DNA of 64,000 nt. It comes from Clostridiales bacterium. GTDB taxonomy: Bacteria; Bacillota; Clostridia; Christensenellales; CAG-138. Made by a program: the position numbers and the translations under genes. The notes beneath the pieces are model-generated. The model was given only the letters and a program-made list of their open reading frames with translations. It did no database searches and was not told where the DNA came from. The DNA lies in assembly GCA_019416935.1 (NCBI GenBank), contig DXWI01000007.1, positions 1 through 64,000 on the forward strand. Direction: 5' to 3'. This document shows, piece after piece, positions 18,436-27,015 of the stretch (position 1 is the first letter of the stretch; each line of letters opens with the position of its first letter).

Positions 18436-20154
18436 ATGAAAACCATATTACATTTTGTGATGCCCTATCGCGGGCGGCTGGCGCTCGTCGGCGTGCTCTA
18501 TATGCTCGCAACGCTTGCCGGTCTGTTTATGCCCTATCTGATGAGCGACATCGTCAACGTTGGCATCCGCGGTCGGAACATGGAGTACATTCTGGCCCGC
18601 GGCGGCCTGATGCTGCTGCTGGCCGCGCTGGCGCTCCTTTGCAGCCTGTGGACAACAAAGCTCAACGCGGGCGTAACGGCGAGCTTTACCGAGGCGCTGC
18701 AGACGGCCGTGTTCCAAAAGATCAACTCGCTCACGTTCGAGGAATACGCCGGTATCGGGACGGCGAGCCTGCTGACGCGCTCCACCGACGATGTGTTTGC
18801 AGTGCAGAACGCCGCGAACAGCGTCGTATACGCGGTTGTGACCGTGCCGGTGCTGTTCATCGGCGGCGCGGTGCTGGCGTTTTCCAGCGATTGGCTGCTT
18901 TCGCTGGTTTTGATCCTGCTGGCGCCCGCCGTGCTGCTCATCGTGTGCCTCGTAACGCGGCGGCTGGACAAGCTATGGGACAATTCCGACCGCTATATCG
19001 ACATGCAGAACCGCGTCGTTCGCGAGCGCCTGTCCGGCATCCGTGTGATCCGCGCGTTCGATAAGGAGGCGCACGAGCACCGGCGCGCTGCATTTGCGAC
19101 CGAGGAGATGGCAAAGAACATCATCAAGGCCAACGTGCGCATGGGCATGATCAATCCCGTCTCCATTCTGCTGCTCAATCTCTGCACCGTTGCGATGCTG
19201 TATATCGGCGCGGTGCGCATGCAGGCGGAGCCGCTGCTGCAAGCGGGCGACGTGATCGCGACCATTCAGTATGTGGCGCTCATGATGAACGGCCTGCTTG
19301 TGCTCTCGTGGACGTTTGCCTGGCTGCCGCAGATCCGGGTCAGCGTGCGGCGCATTGCGGAGGTGCTCCACCTGCGGGGGCAGCCGGCCGAAACGGCGCA
19401 GCCGGAGCGCCTGCCCGGCAGCATCCGCCTCAGCCATGTGACCTTCCGCTATCCTGGCGCGGAAACGGCGGCGCTCACCGACGTCTCCATGGAGGTGCCG
19501 GAGGGACAGATCGTTGCCGTGATCGGCGGAACGGGCAGCGGCAAGACGACGCTGATGAAGCTGCTGCTCGCGTTTTATCCGCCGTCTGAGGGCGAGATCC
19601 GGCTGGGGGAGCGGGCATACGATTCGCTCTCGCGCGAGACCGTGCGCGATAACTTTGCCGTGGCGCTGCAAAAGAGCATGATCTTTGAGGGAACGCTCGC
19701 GGAGAACATCCGTATGGGCAACCCGGGCGCGTCGGACGCTGCGGTTGAATCGGCCGCCAGGGACAGCCAACTGGCGGATTTTATCGCCTCCCATGCGGAG
19801 GGCCTGGCCTATCCGCTCGCGCAGGCCGGCTCCAATCTCAGCGGCGGCCAGAAGCAGCGCGTGAACATTGCGCGCACGATCGTGCGGGACGCTGCGGTCT
19901 ATGTCTTTGACGACAGCTTTTCCGCGCTGGACTATTTGACCGAGAGCCGGCTGCGCATGGCGCTCAACCGGCGGCTCAACGGGAAAACGCAGCTCATTGT
20001 GACGCAGCGTGCCGCAACCGCCATGCGGTGCGACAGGATCTATGTGCTCGATCGCGGGTGCGTGGTCGGCGCGGGTACGCACGAGCAGCTGCTCGAACGC
20101 TGCACGATCTATCGCGAGATCTTCGATTCGCAGTTGGGAGGCGCCGGCGCATGA
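18436..20154 (+). CDS. multidrug ABC exporter subunit with degenerate catalytic site (BmrC-like)
   Basis: A 572-aa half-transporter: six membrane helices (about 10-300) and a nucleotide-binding domain with Walker A GGTGSGKTT (about 368) and canonical signature LSGGQKQR (about 470). The Walker B ends VFDDS, with Asp instead of the catalytic Glu, and the H-loop reads VTQR with Gln instead of His. These changes mark the degenerate half of heterodimeric type IV exporters such as BmrCD and TM287/288. The ATG at 18436 follows GAGGAT; longer in-frame starts lie in the terminator. It overlaps the partner gene by 4 nt. Confidence 0.92.
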   Translation: MKTILHFVMPYRGRLALVGVLYMLATLAGLFMPYLMSDIVNVGIRGRNMEYILARGGLMLLLAALALLCSLWTTKLNAGVTASFTEALQTAVFQKINSLTFEEYAGIGTASLLTRSTDDVFAVQNAANSVVYAVVTVPVLFIGGAVLAFSSDWLLSLVLILLAPAVLLIVCLVTRRLDKLWDNSDRYIDMQNRVVRERLSGIRVIRAFDKEAHEHRRAAFATEEMAKNIIKANVRMGMINPVSILLLNLCTVAMLYIGAVRMQAEPLLQAGDVIATIQYVALMMNGLLVLSWTFAWLPQIRVSVRRIAEVLHLRGQPAETAQPERLPGSIRLSHVTFRYPGAETAALTDVSMEVPEGQIVAVIGGTGSGKTTLMKLLLAFYPPSEGEIRLGERAYDSLSRETVRDNFAVALQKSMIFEGTLAENIRMGNPGASDAAVESAARDSQLADFIASHAEGLAYPLAQAGSNLSGGQKQRVNIARTIVRDAAVYVFDDSFSALDYLTESRLRMALNRRLNGKTQLIVTQRAATAMRCDRIYVLDRGCVVGAGTHEQLLERCTIYREIFDSQLGGAGA

Positions 20155-21932
20155 AAAAGCAAGACAAGCGAACCGAACCGGGCAAGGGCCGCACGGTGCT
20201 CCGGCGGATTCTGGCCGATGCAAAGCCGATTCGAGGCTGGCTGATCCTCTCGGCGCTCGTGAGCGCTTTGTCGGTCGCGCTGGTACTGGCCGGCCCGGAA
20301 CTGATGGGCGCGCTGACGAACGTGCTCTACGCGTTCTGGGCCGAAGGAATGGCGATTGAAATGACGTCGTTTTTGCGGCAGTGCCTGCTCCTTGCCGGAA
20401 TCTATCTGCTCTCGTCCGTCTGCGAACTGTCGACGATGTATATCATGAACAACGTCGTCTCCCGGCATTTCACCTGCGCGATGCGCATCCGCATCAGCGA
20501 CAAAATCCGCCGTCTGCCCGTGCGGTTTGTGGATGAAACGCCGAACGGCGAGGTGATTTCACGCATGATGAACGACGTGTCGGTGATCGGCAACACCGTA
20601 CACAACTTCCTGAACATCACGATTTCGGGCTTTCTGAAGCTGATCGGCATCATCGCCATCGTGTTTTTCATTCAGCCTGTCATGGCACTGGCCGTCGTGA
20701 TCTTTGTGCCGCTGTCGCTGGTGCTCTCCGCCAGAATTGCCGGCCGGAGTGAAAAATATTTTGCCGATTACCGAAAGACCACCGGCGAGATCTACGCGCT
20801 CAACGAGGAGGACTATACCGGCTTCGATACCGTCAAGGCGTTTCATCTCGAACCGCGGCAGAACGCGCGGCAGGCGGAGTTGTGCAGCCGGGCGCGGGCA
20901 CAGGCCGAACAGGGCTACTACCTCTCCGGCATTGTGCAGCCGATCGTGGGCATGACGAACAACATCGCCTACATTCTCATCTGCATTCTCGGCGGACATT
21001 TGGCCATCTCCGGCGCGCTGCGCGTGGGCGACGTCGTCGCCTTCATCCTGTACGCCAAGCTCTTCGCCGGCCCGCTCGAGAGCATCGCGAGCGGACTGTC
21101 CACCATGCAGCATACGTTTGCTTCGGCCGGGCGGGTGTATGAGCTGCTCGACCGCGAGGAGATGGATTCGACGGAAAACGCACCCTTGGTACAGGGCGAG
21201 GACCGCATCTCGTTCGACCATGTGTATTTCTCCTATGATCCGGCGCATCCGCTGATCGAGGATCTGTGCATCGACGTCGCGCCGGGGCAGAAGGTGGCCA
21301 TCGTCGGTCCGACGGGCGGCGGAAAGACGACGATCGTGAACCTGCTCATGCGGTTTTACGATGTGGATTCCGGCGCGATCACGATCAACGGTGTGGACAC
21401 GCGAACCCTGGACCGCGCGGCCCTTCGCTCGCGTTTCAGCATGGTGCTGCAGGATACCTGGCTCTTCTCCGGATCGATCTATGAGAACGTCGCCTATGGC
21501 AAGCGGGACGCCACGCGCGAGGAGGTGCTCGAGGCTGCGCGCCGCGCGCACATTGATTTCTTTATCGATACCCTGCCGGACGGGTACGACACGGTGATCA
21601 ACGAGGAATCGACCAACATCAGCAGCGGGCAGAAGCAGCTCCTGACCATCGCGCGCGCCTATCTGGCCAACCGAAGCATACTGATTCTCGACGAGGCGAC
21701 CTCGAATGTGGACACCCGCACGGAACTGCTCATCCAGCATACCATGGACGATCTGATGCGCGGCCGCACGAGCTTTGTGATCGCGCACCGGCTTTCGACG
21801 ATCGTGGACGCGGATGTGATCCTCGTGGTCGATAACGGCAGGATCGTCGAGCAGGGCACACACGCGCAGCTGCTCGCAAAAAACGGCTTCTATGCCGAGA
21901 TCTACAACAGCCAGTATGCGCTGCTGCGCTGA
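20151..21932 (+). CDS. multidrug ABC exporter subunit with consensus Walker B (BmrD-like)
   Basis: 593 aa: a cytoplasmic N-terminus, six membrane helices (about 30-325) and a nucleotide-binding domain with Walker A GPTGGGKTT (about 385), Walker B ILILDEATS with the catalytic Glu, and H-loop IAHR. Its signature reads ISSGQ instead of LSGGQ, which faces the degenerate Walker site of the partner; the functional site therefore uses this subunit's Walker motifs and the partner's LSGGQ. It probably exports amphipathic drugs or toxic peptides. The ATG overlaps the previous stop (ATGA) and follows GGGAGG. Confidence 0.92.
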   Translation: MKKQDKRTEPGKGRTVLRRILADAKPIRGWLILSALVSALSVALVLAGPELMGALTNVLYAFWAEGMAIEMTSFLRQCLLLAGIYLLSSVCELSTMYIMNNVVSRHFTCAMRIRISDKIRRLPVRFVDETPNGEVISRMMNDVSVIGNTVHNFLNITISGFLKLIGIIAIVFFIQPVMALAVVIFVPLSLVLSARIAGRSEKYFADYRKTTGEIYALNEEDYTGFDTVKAFHLEPRQNARQAELCSRARAQAEQGYYLSGIVQPIVGMTNNIAYILICILGGHLAISGALRVGDVVAFILYAKLFAGPLESIASGLSTMQHTFASAGRVYELLDREEMDSTENAPLVQGEDRISFDHVYFSYDPAHPLIEDLCIDVAPGQKVAIVGPTGGGKTTIVNLLMRFYDVDSGAITINGVDTRTLDRAALRSRFSMVLQDTWLFSGSIYENVAYGKRDATREEVLEAARRAHIDFFIDTLPDGYDTVINEESTNISSGQKQLLTIARAYLANRSILILDEATSNVDTRTELLIQHTMDDLMRGRTSFVIAHRLSTIVDADVILVVDNGRIVEQGTHAQLLAKNGFYAEIYNSQYALLR

Positions 21933-22575
21933 ACGAACAGAGAGCGGCACAAGCCTGTACGCACGCCCATCCACAATTTCATGGAATTCGTTTCTTCCCT
22001 ATCGGGGTACAGATGGATGGGAGCGCCGCTGCACGGCGCCGCAGCGGCTGCACAGCGGGGCGTCCGGTCACCGGGCGTCCCGCCTTCTGTAAGGACGGCT
22101 ATGGATGCTGCTGCGGCATCGCACGAAGGGCTGCCCGGGCCGGCCTCCATCAACGCCTTATTGTCCGCACAAAGTTGCGGCGCCGCACAGCGTGCTGCAT
22201 CCGGCCGTGGCCGAGGAAGAACTGCGCGCGCAGAACCAATGCCCGGGCTGCCCTGCCCCCGTGATAAAATGAAAAAAACACAAGTCTTTCTTGATATGTT
22301 TTTGCAACAATTCAATGTAGTTCTGCCGGTTTCTGCTCACCTTTGCCGGCAGCAAATGCAGAGAGACGCTCATCGGCGACAGGGTGAAATATGAGGGCTT
22401 TATGCACACGCATCCGGAAGCGGGCAGCAACGAGTTTTCCGGCTTAAAAACAGTCGGATTGCTTGGATTGGGCGGAGATCAGACCGCGCTTTCAACGCGA
22501 GCGTTGCTGTGGACATGCCCAAAAGCATTTGCCGCAGAAGGCCGGCGGGCATATGCGCGATCATCGCAGGACCGT

Positions 22576-22670
22576 CGATGTTCCCGGGAAAAGCGGGAAG
22601 GAACCCCGCCGTATGCAGCTCGTGCAGGCTGGTATTTGCCGCCGATGTTCCCGGGAAAAGCGGGAGGGAA
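22576..22670. repeat. direct repeat pair with internal hairpin
   Basis: Units at 22576-22603 and 22643-22670 share CGATGTTCCCGGGAAAAGCG and differ at one or two later positions; the period is 67 nt. Each unit folds as TTCCCG-GGAAAAG-CGGGAA. Confidence 0.65.
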
Positions 22671-22713
22671 TCGCAGACTGGCGATGAAAGACGGAAAAAG
22701 TTTCCGGAAACGG

Positions 22714-22741
22714 TTGCCAACGTACAAAAACATGGTATACT
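22714..22741 (+). promoter_or_regulatory. promoter upstream of the small exported protein
   Basis: TTGCCA (22714-22719), 16 nt, TGG-TATACT (22736-22741), an extended -10. Confidence 0.5.
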
Positions 22742-22975
22742 GTAGTTGAACCCAATCGCAACAATCAGAACTTCGTTTACACCCATTGCAGAAAAACGCT
22801 GCGTGGGGTGTTCCTTTTCTCTTTCAGTGAACGCGACGCTGACAATCGATCATCTTCAACGGAAACCGGTCACGGGTTTTTGCCGTTTCACAGACACGGA
22901 ACCGCAGAACGGCAGCGGCTCCGACGGGCGATTTTTTCATGGACAGGACGCAGCCGGTCAGGCGGAAGGGAGAAA

Positions 22976-23224
22976 ATGATGAAGCGAATGGTGAAGTGGA
23001 TGAGCATTCTGGGAGGCACGCTTGTGCCGCTGCTCACAGCGGGAACGGCCCATGCGGAGGCAGCGGCCGGCAAAACGGCCCTTGGCCGGGCGCTCCCTGG
23101 AGGCGCATGGGTCGGCGTTGCTGAGATCAGCGCGAGCCATATGCTGGTGGTGTTGCTGTTCTTTGCGGCGGCGCTGGCCGCGGCGATCATCATACTGCGG
23201 CGCAAAAATCGAATCATCGATTGA
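22976..23224 (+). CDS. small exported membrane-anchored protein of unknown function
   Basis: 82 aa: a signal peptide ending near AHAEA (about 28), a short extracytoplasmic part, a membrane segment (about 53-73) and a basic tail RRKNR. The layout is that of a type I membrane protein, or of a sorting-signal-like tail without an LPXTG motif. The ATG pair at 22976/22979 follows GGAAGGGAG; either codon may be used. It is followed by the first copy of the duplicated terminator (23331-23380). Confidence 0.65.
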   Translation: MMKRMVKWMSILGGTLVPLLTAGTAHAEAAAGKTALGRALPGGAWVGVAEISASHMLVVLLFFAAALAAAIIILRRKNRIID

Positions 23225-23563
23225 TGGGCAAGGAACGCCGGCTTTGCACTGTAATCCGGTGATACGACCGCCTCTATCACACAGCAAAGCATCTTCTCCC
23301 GCAACCATACAAAATGGACGCTTGGGAACACCAAACCGTCTCCGCGCAACCGGTATGTCCGGTATGCGGGAGACGGTTTTGCAATAGGTGTACCGAATGA
23401 CGGTAAAGTGATTGGCACGAAAAGACGCTGCGCAAGCGAAACGCGGCCTGTCGCTACGACAGACCAGCAGCTTGACGGGACAAGCAATTATGTTGCACAA
23501 AAGACATAACATATGTTGTGATTTCCAGAATCGTACCCTACTTGCAATAAAGGAGAAATGTAG
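23225..23563 (+). other. 339-nt intergenic region holding terminator copy 1 and the 5' flank of a decayed gene
   Basis: Bases 23225-23330 show nothing recognisable. Terminator copy 1 is at 23331-23380. Bases 23381-23563 become AT-rich and lead into the ribosome binding site of the decayed lipoprotein gene; no promoter with both elements was found. Confidence 0.5.
23331..23380 (+). terminator. intrinsic terminator, duplicated copy 1
   Basis: AAACCGTCTCC pairs with GGAGACGGTTT, with an inner ACCGG/CCGGT stem, followed by T. The 50-nt sequence is identical to 24249-24298. Confidence 0.85.
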
Positions 23564-24092
23564 TTGAAGAAAACGATAAAACTCAAAAACTTGGTCATAA
23601 TGGCTTTGTGTTTTATTGCGTTTTCTAGTGCATGTCGATATAGCCTTATCCGCTTTGACAATCTTGAAGAAGCCGTAGAGTACTACAATAAGGCGGGGAA
23701 ATTACAGTATACAGTATACAGTATACGGTAAAGACACGCTTCTCGCTACATACGAAATCGTTCCTGGTGGATATGGCAGCGTAATTCTGTCAGAAGAGGA
23801 TGGTACTTTTCGGCGGGCGTAAACCTTTCCTACGGTTGCAAATCTCAACGAGTATTATCAAATTCGGATATACAATTTTGATTTTACAGAAGATCGATAT
23901 ATTGAGGTGTACTTGTGGAAGGACGATCCCAGCTTTGAGGGCCTTGAGATATCAAATGCGTACGGGTGGGATTTCCATCGTGCAGAATATGTAGAACCAG
24001 ACATTTATGTATCGGTTGCCGGTTTTACTGCTGAAACTGGGAAATATAGCATCCAGATCAACGGGCAGATTGTAAGATTCTCTCTTCGATAA
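23564..24092 (+). pseudogene. decayed lipoprotein gene, AT-rich
   Basis: A TTG at 23564, 8 nt after AGGAG, opens a lipoprotein signal peptide with lipobox AFSSAC. The frame stops at 23729 inside four 7-bp units (TACAGTA x3, TACGGTA; 23703-23730). Removing one unit restores the frame, which then meets an in-frame TAA at 23820-23822 before running on to 24092. The tail (GKYSIQINGQIVRFSL) looks like a beta-rich extracellular domain. Base composition is far more AT-rich than neighbouring genes, suggesting transfer. No family recognised. Confidence 0.7.
23703..23730 (+). repeat. 7-bp tandem repeat (TACAGTA) inside the lipoprotein gene
   Basis: Three TACAGTA units and one TACGGTA in a row. Because 7 is not a multiple of 3, gain or loss of one unit shifts the frame. 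Confidence 0.9.
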
Positions 24093-24248
24093 AATAGCAT
24101 GGCGATGATTTTGCGGCCAATCATGGCATGACTCGATCTTACTCCTTGCCGTACATATAACCAACATCATGTTTGGCTATATGTGCGACATAGAGCGCGT
24201 TGCTGAAGTAGAAAGCTCGTCATAAAGCCCGTTTTTTCTTCGCAAATG

Positions 24249-24299
24249 CCAAACCGTCTCCGCGCAACCGGTATGTCCGGTATGCGGGAGACGGTTTTT
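24249..24299 (+). terminator. intrinsic terminator, duplicated copy 2
   Basis: Identical over 50 nt to 23331-23380, here followed by five T. It may also stop the convergent rubredoxin transcript, although the minus-strand T-tract is weak. Confidence 0.8.
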
Positions 24300-24323
24300 G
24301 GGGTCGCTGTATCGCGTATCGCG

Positions 24324-24482
24324 TTACTCCGCCGGGGAGAACTGATCCTTGCCTACGCCGCAGAGCGGGCACTCGTAGTCGTCCGGCAGGTCCTCAAAGC
24401 GCGTGCCAGGTGCAATGCCGTTGTCGGGATCGCCCAGCGTTTCATCGTATACATAGCCGCAGACGTCACAAACGTATTTCAT
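24324..24482 (-). CDS. rubredoxin
   Basis: 52 aa with the classical CDVCGYVYD and CPLCGVGKDQF iron-binding knuckles, a one-iron electron carrier. The ATG at 24482 follows AAAGGAG. It lies 28 nt after the flavodiiron gene, whose likely partner it is, feeding electrons for reduction of oxygen or nitric oxide. It is the last gene of the apparent nrdD operon. Confidence 0.95.
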   Translation of the reverse strand: MKYVCDVCGYVYDETLGDPDNGIAPGTRFEDLPDDYECPLCGVGKDQFSPAE

Positions 24483-24510
24483 CGTGAGAAGCTCCTTTCT
24501 TTGCAGTTTT

Positions 24511-26349
24511 TCAGGAAAGCGGCTCGAAATCCTCTGCGCCGTGCTTGCACAGCGGGCAGATGAAATCGGGAGGAAGCGTGTCCCCCTCGTAGATATAGCC
24601 GCAGATCTTGCAGATAAAGCCCTTTTTCTTTTCCGGCGCCGGTTTGCGCTTGGGCTTGATATTCGCGTGATAATAGTTGTAGGTGACCGGCTCCGCATCG
24701 GACAGCACCGTGGCTTCGGTCAGTTCCGCGGTGAACACGGTGTGCGTTTCAAATTCCTGCTCGGCGATCACGCGGGCCGAGAGGAACGCGCAGGCATACT
24801 TATTGAGCCGGAGCAGACCGTTTTCGCTGCGCTCGGCATGACCGAACTCCGCAAACTTGTTTACATCCCGGCCGCTTTGGAACCCGAAATGCTGGAACAG
24901 CTTAAACGGTGCGTCGACCGACAGGATGGACACGTTGAACACGCCCGTTTTGCGAATGAGGTCATGTGTATAGTTTGTCCGGTTCACCGCGATGGTAATC
25001 CGCTGCGGCGCGCTCGTGATCTGCATGACGGTGTTGATGATGCAGCCGTTATCCCTGTCGCCGTCGCGCGCGGTCAGTACGAACAGGCCGTACTGGAGCT
25101 TGAACATCGCAGAGGAATCGATCTTTTGTAGCGCGGTCGAGGCGGTATGTGGCATGGAGGATGCAATGGCGTCCGCCAGCGCGTCGAGCGCGCCGTCCTG
25201 CTCCGGCTTGAGCCGCGAACGGAGCGTAAGCGGGTCGGAGAGGAACGTGATGTTGCGCATGCCCTTCAGGATCTCCCGCATCTGCTTTGCTGCGGTGGGC
25301 GCCCACGAGCCGTTCTCGATCAGCGCCACCTGGCGGTTTTGGAGATTGTGTGCACGGAGATCGTGCAGCAGCGTTTCCATGGTGACAAAGATACCCGCGT
25401 TGTATGTGGTGGAGGCAAACACAAGGTGGCTGCACCGGAACGCCTCGGCAACGATGACCGATGGATGCGTGACGGAAACATCGTACAGGGCGATGTTCGT
25501 CACACCGCGATCGGCCAGCCGGCAGGCCAGTGCGTTGGCCACCGCTTCCGTGCCGCCGTAAACGGAGGCATAGGCGATCAACACGGCGTTTTCCTCCGGT
25601 GTGTAGGTGCTCCAGCGGTCATATTTTTCCACAAACCGGTCGATGCGGGAGCGCCAGACTGGGCCGTGCAGCGGGCACACCATCTCGAGATCGAGCGAGG
25701 CGGCCTTCTTGAGCAGGGCCTGCACCTGCGTGCCGTATTTTCCTACGATATTGGCATAGTAGCGCCGGGCCTCGGCCATCCAGTCGCGGTCAAAGTTCAC
25801 CTCATCCGCGAAGATGCTGCCGCCGAGCGCGCCGAACGTGCCAAAGGCATCGGCGGAGAACAGAACCTTGGCGGTGCTGTCGTACGTTACCATGGCCTCC
25901 GGCCAGTGTACCATGGGCGCCATGACGAAGCTGAGCGTGTGGCTGCCGGTTGACAGCGTGTCGCCCTCCCTGACGAGCAGCGCGTACTCGGTGAGCGAGG
26001 GATCGAAGAACTGACCGATCATTGCGGCTGCCTTGGCGTTGCAGACGAGCTGCGCGTCCGGATAGCGCCGCAGCGTTTCCGCAAGCGTTGCGCAATGATC
26101 CGGCTCCACATGGTTGACAATGAGGTAGTCGAGGCTGCGGCCGCCGAGCACATATGCGAGGTTTTCAAAAAACTGGCTGCCGACGGCGGCGTCCACGGTG
26201 TCGAGCAGGACGGTTTTTTCGTCGAGCAGCACATAGGCGTTGTAGGAAACGCCGTGCGGAATCGGGTAGACGTTTTCAAACAGGGCGAGACGCCGGTCGT
26301 TTGCGCCGACCCAGTAGAGATTCTCCTGTAGCTTGCGGGTGCATTGCAT
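24511..26349 (-). CDS. flavodiiron protein fused to flavin reductase and rubredoxin domains
   Basis: 612 aa, cytosolic, reducing O2 to water and/or NO to N2O. Domains: metallo-beta-lactamase-like diiron site (His80, Glu82, Asp84, His85, His148, Asp167, His228), flavodoxin domain with its FMN loop (about 260-395), a flavin-reductase-like domain (about 415-560) and a C-terminal rubredoxin (CKICGYIYEG and CPLC, about 578-610). All diiron ligands are kept. The fusion supplies most of its own electron chain. The ATG at 26349 lies 11 nt after AAGGAGG. It is 26 nt downstream of nrdG. Confidence 0.94.
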   Translation of the reverse strand: MQCTRKLQENLYWVGANDRRLALFENVYPIPHGVSYNAYVLLDEKTVLLDTVDAAVGSQFFENLAYVLGGRSLDYLIVNHVEPDHCATLAETLRRYPDAQLVCNAKAAAMIGQFFDPSLTEYALLVREGDTLSTGSHTLSFVMAPMVHWPEAMVTYDSTAKVLFSADAFGTFGALGGSIFADEVNFDRDWMAEARRYYANIVGKYGTQVQALLKKAASLDLEMVCPLHGPVWRSRIDRFVEKYDRWSTYTPEENAVLIAYASVYGGTEAVANALACRLADRGVTNIALYDVSVTHPSVIVAEAFRCSHLVFASTTYNAGIFVTMETLLHDLRAHNLQNRQVALIENGSWAPTAAKQMREILKGMRNITFLSDPLTLRSRLKPEQDGALDALADAIASSMPHTASTALQKIDSSAMFKLQYGLFVLTARDGDRDNGCIINTVMQITSAPQRITIAVNRTNYTHDLIRKTGVFNVSILSVDAPFKLFQHFGFQSGRDVNKFAEFGHAERSENGLLRLNKYACAFLSARVIAEQEFETHTVFTAELTEATVLSDAEPVTYNYYHANIKPKRKPAPEKKKGFICKICGYIYEGDTLPPDFICPLCKHGAEDFEPLS

Positions 26350-26375
26350 GATTCGGTGAGCCTCCTTCTGAAAGA

Positions 26376-26957
26376 TTATCGTTCGTTTGGAAAGCGGGGC
26401 GCGGGCTGTGCCGTTGCCTGCTGCAGGGGCCGCCGGTCATCCCAGAAAACCGGCTTGCCCGAGGCGAGCGTTGCCGGCAGATCCAGCAGCCGCTGGTTTT
26501 CGCTGCCGCGAAAGCGCAGCGAGAGGTTTCGCTGTTCCTCGATGAACGGTCCGTCCACGAGCACGTCGATCTGGGAAAGCAGGCGGTCGGTCACATCGGT
26601 GCGGTAGGGACTGTCGTGCCGCAGCAGCTCGGTTTCAAGCGTGCAGCCGGTAAACGCCCAGATGGTTTTATCCGGCAGTTCGGCGCGCACGCGCTCCGCG
26701 AGCCGGAGCAGCGGCGGCTGGTTTTCCGGCTCGAACGGCTCGCCGCCGAGCAGCGTGAGGCCATTGATATAGCCGGGGCGGAGCGCCTCGATGAGCGCGG
26801 CCTCCGTTTCATCCGAGAAGGGCGTGCCGGCCGTGAAGCTCCATGTTTCGGGATTGAAGCAACCCTTGCAATGGCGGCGGCAGCCGGAGACGAACAGCGA
26901 CACGCGCACTCCCTCGCCGTTGGCAACGTCCGTTTTTTTGATTGCGCTGCAGCGCAT
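26376..26957 (-). CDS. nrdG: anaerobic ribonucleoside-triphosphate reductase activating protein
   Basis: A 193-aa radical SAM activase that installs the glycyl radical on NrdD. The cluster motif is CRRHCKGCFNPETW (CxxxCxxC), followed by GGEPFEPEN, the glycine-rich SAM contact. The ATG at 26957 follows GGAGGGA; a longer in-frame start upstream lies before this site. It is 58 nt downstream of nrdD and 26 nt upstream of the flavodiiron gene, so all four genes are probably one transcript. Confidence 0.94.
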   Translation of the reverse strand: MRCSAIKKTDVANGEGVRVSLFVSGCRRHCKGCFNPETWSFTAGTPFSDETEAALIEALRPGYINGLTLLGGEPFEPENQPPLLRLAERVRAELPDKTIWAFTGCTLETELLRHDSPYRTDVTDRLLSQIDVLVDGPFIEEQRNLSLRFRGSENQRLLDLPATLASGKPVFWDDRRPLQQATAQPAPRFPNER

Positions 26958-27015
26958 GATCCGTCCCTCCTTCATTCGACGCAACGCGCCGATTTCCTGT
27001 TTTCGGCCGTCATAC

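Larger units (their letters stand above)
21933..22975. other. about 1 kb without a convincing gene; contains a repeated 28-nt element and a promoter
   Basis: Several open frames cross this stretch on both strands but none has a ribosome binding site together with a recognisable product. Bases 22020-22080 are rich in short GC-rich inverted repeats. Two near-identical 28-nt elements at 22576-22603 and 22643-22670 each contain the hairpin TTCCCG/CGGGAA. A promoter for the small exported protein is at 22714-22741, leaving a leader of about 230 nt. I see no terminator directly after the exporter operon. Confidence 0.5.

Noticed and set aside
22576..22670. possible CRISPR array
   Set aside because: Only two units, each hairpin-forming, with different lengths of similarity and no cas genes.
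22384..22749. 121-aa plus-strand open frame in the gene-poor region
   Set aside because: No ribosome binding site, no hydrophobic or domain pattern, and it runs through the two hairpin repeats and the next promoter.
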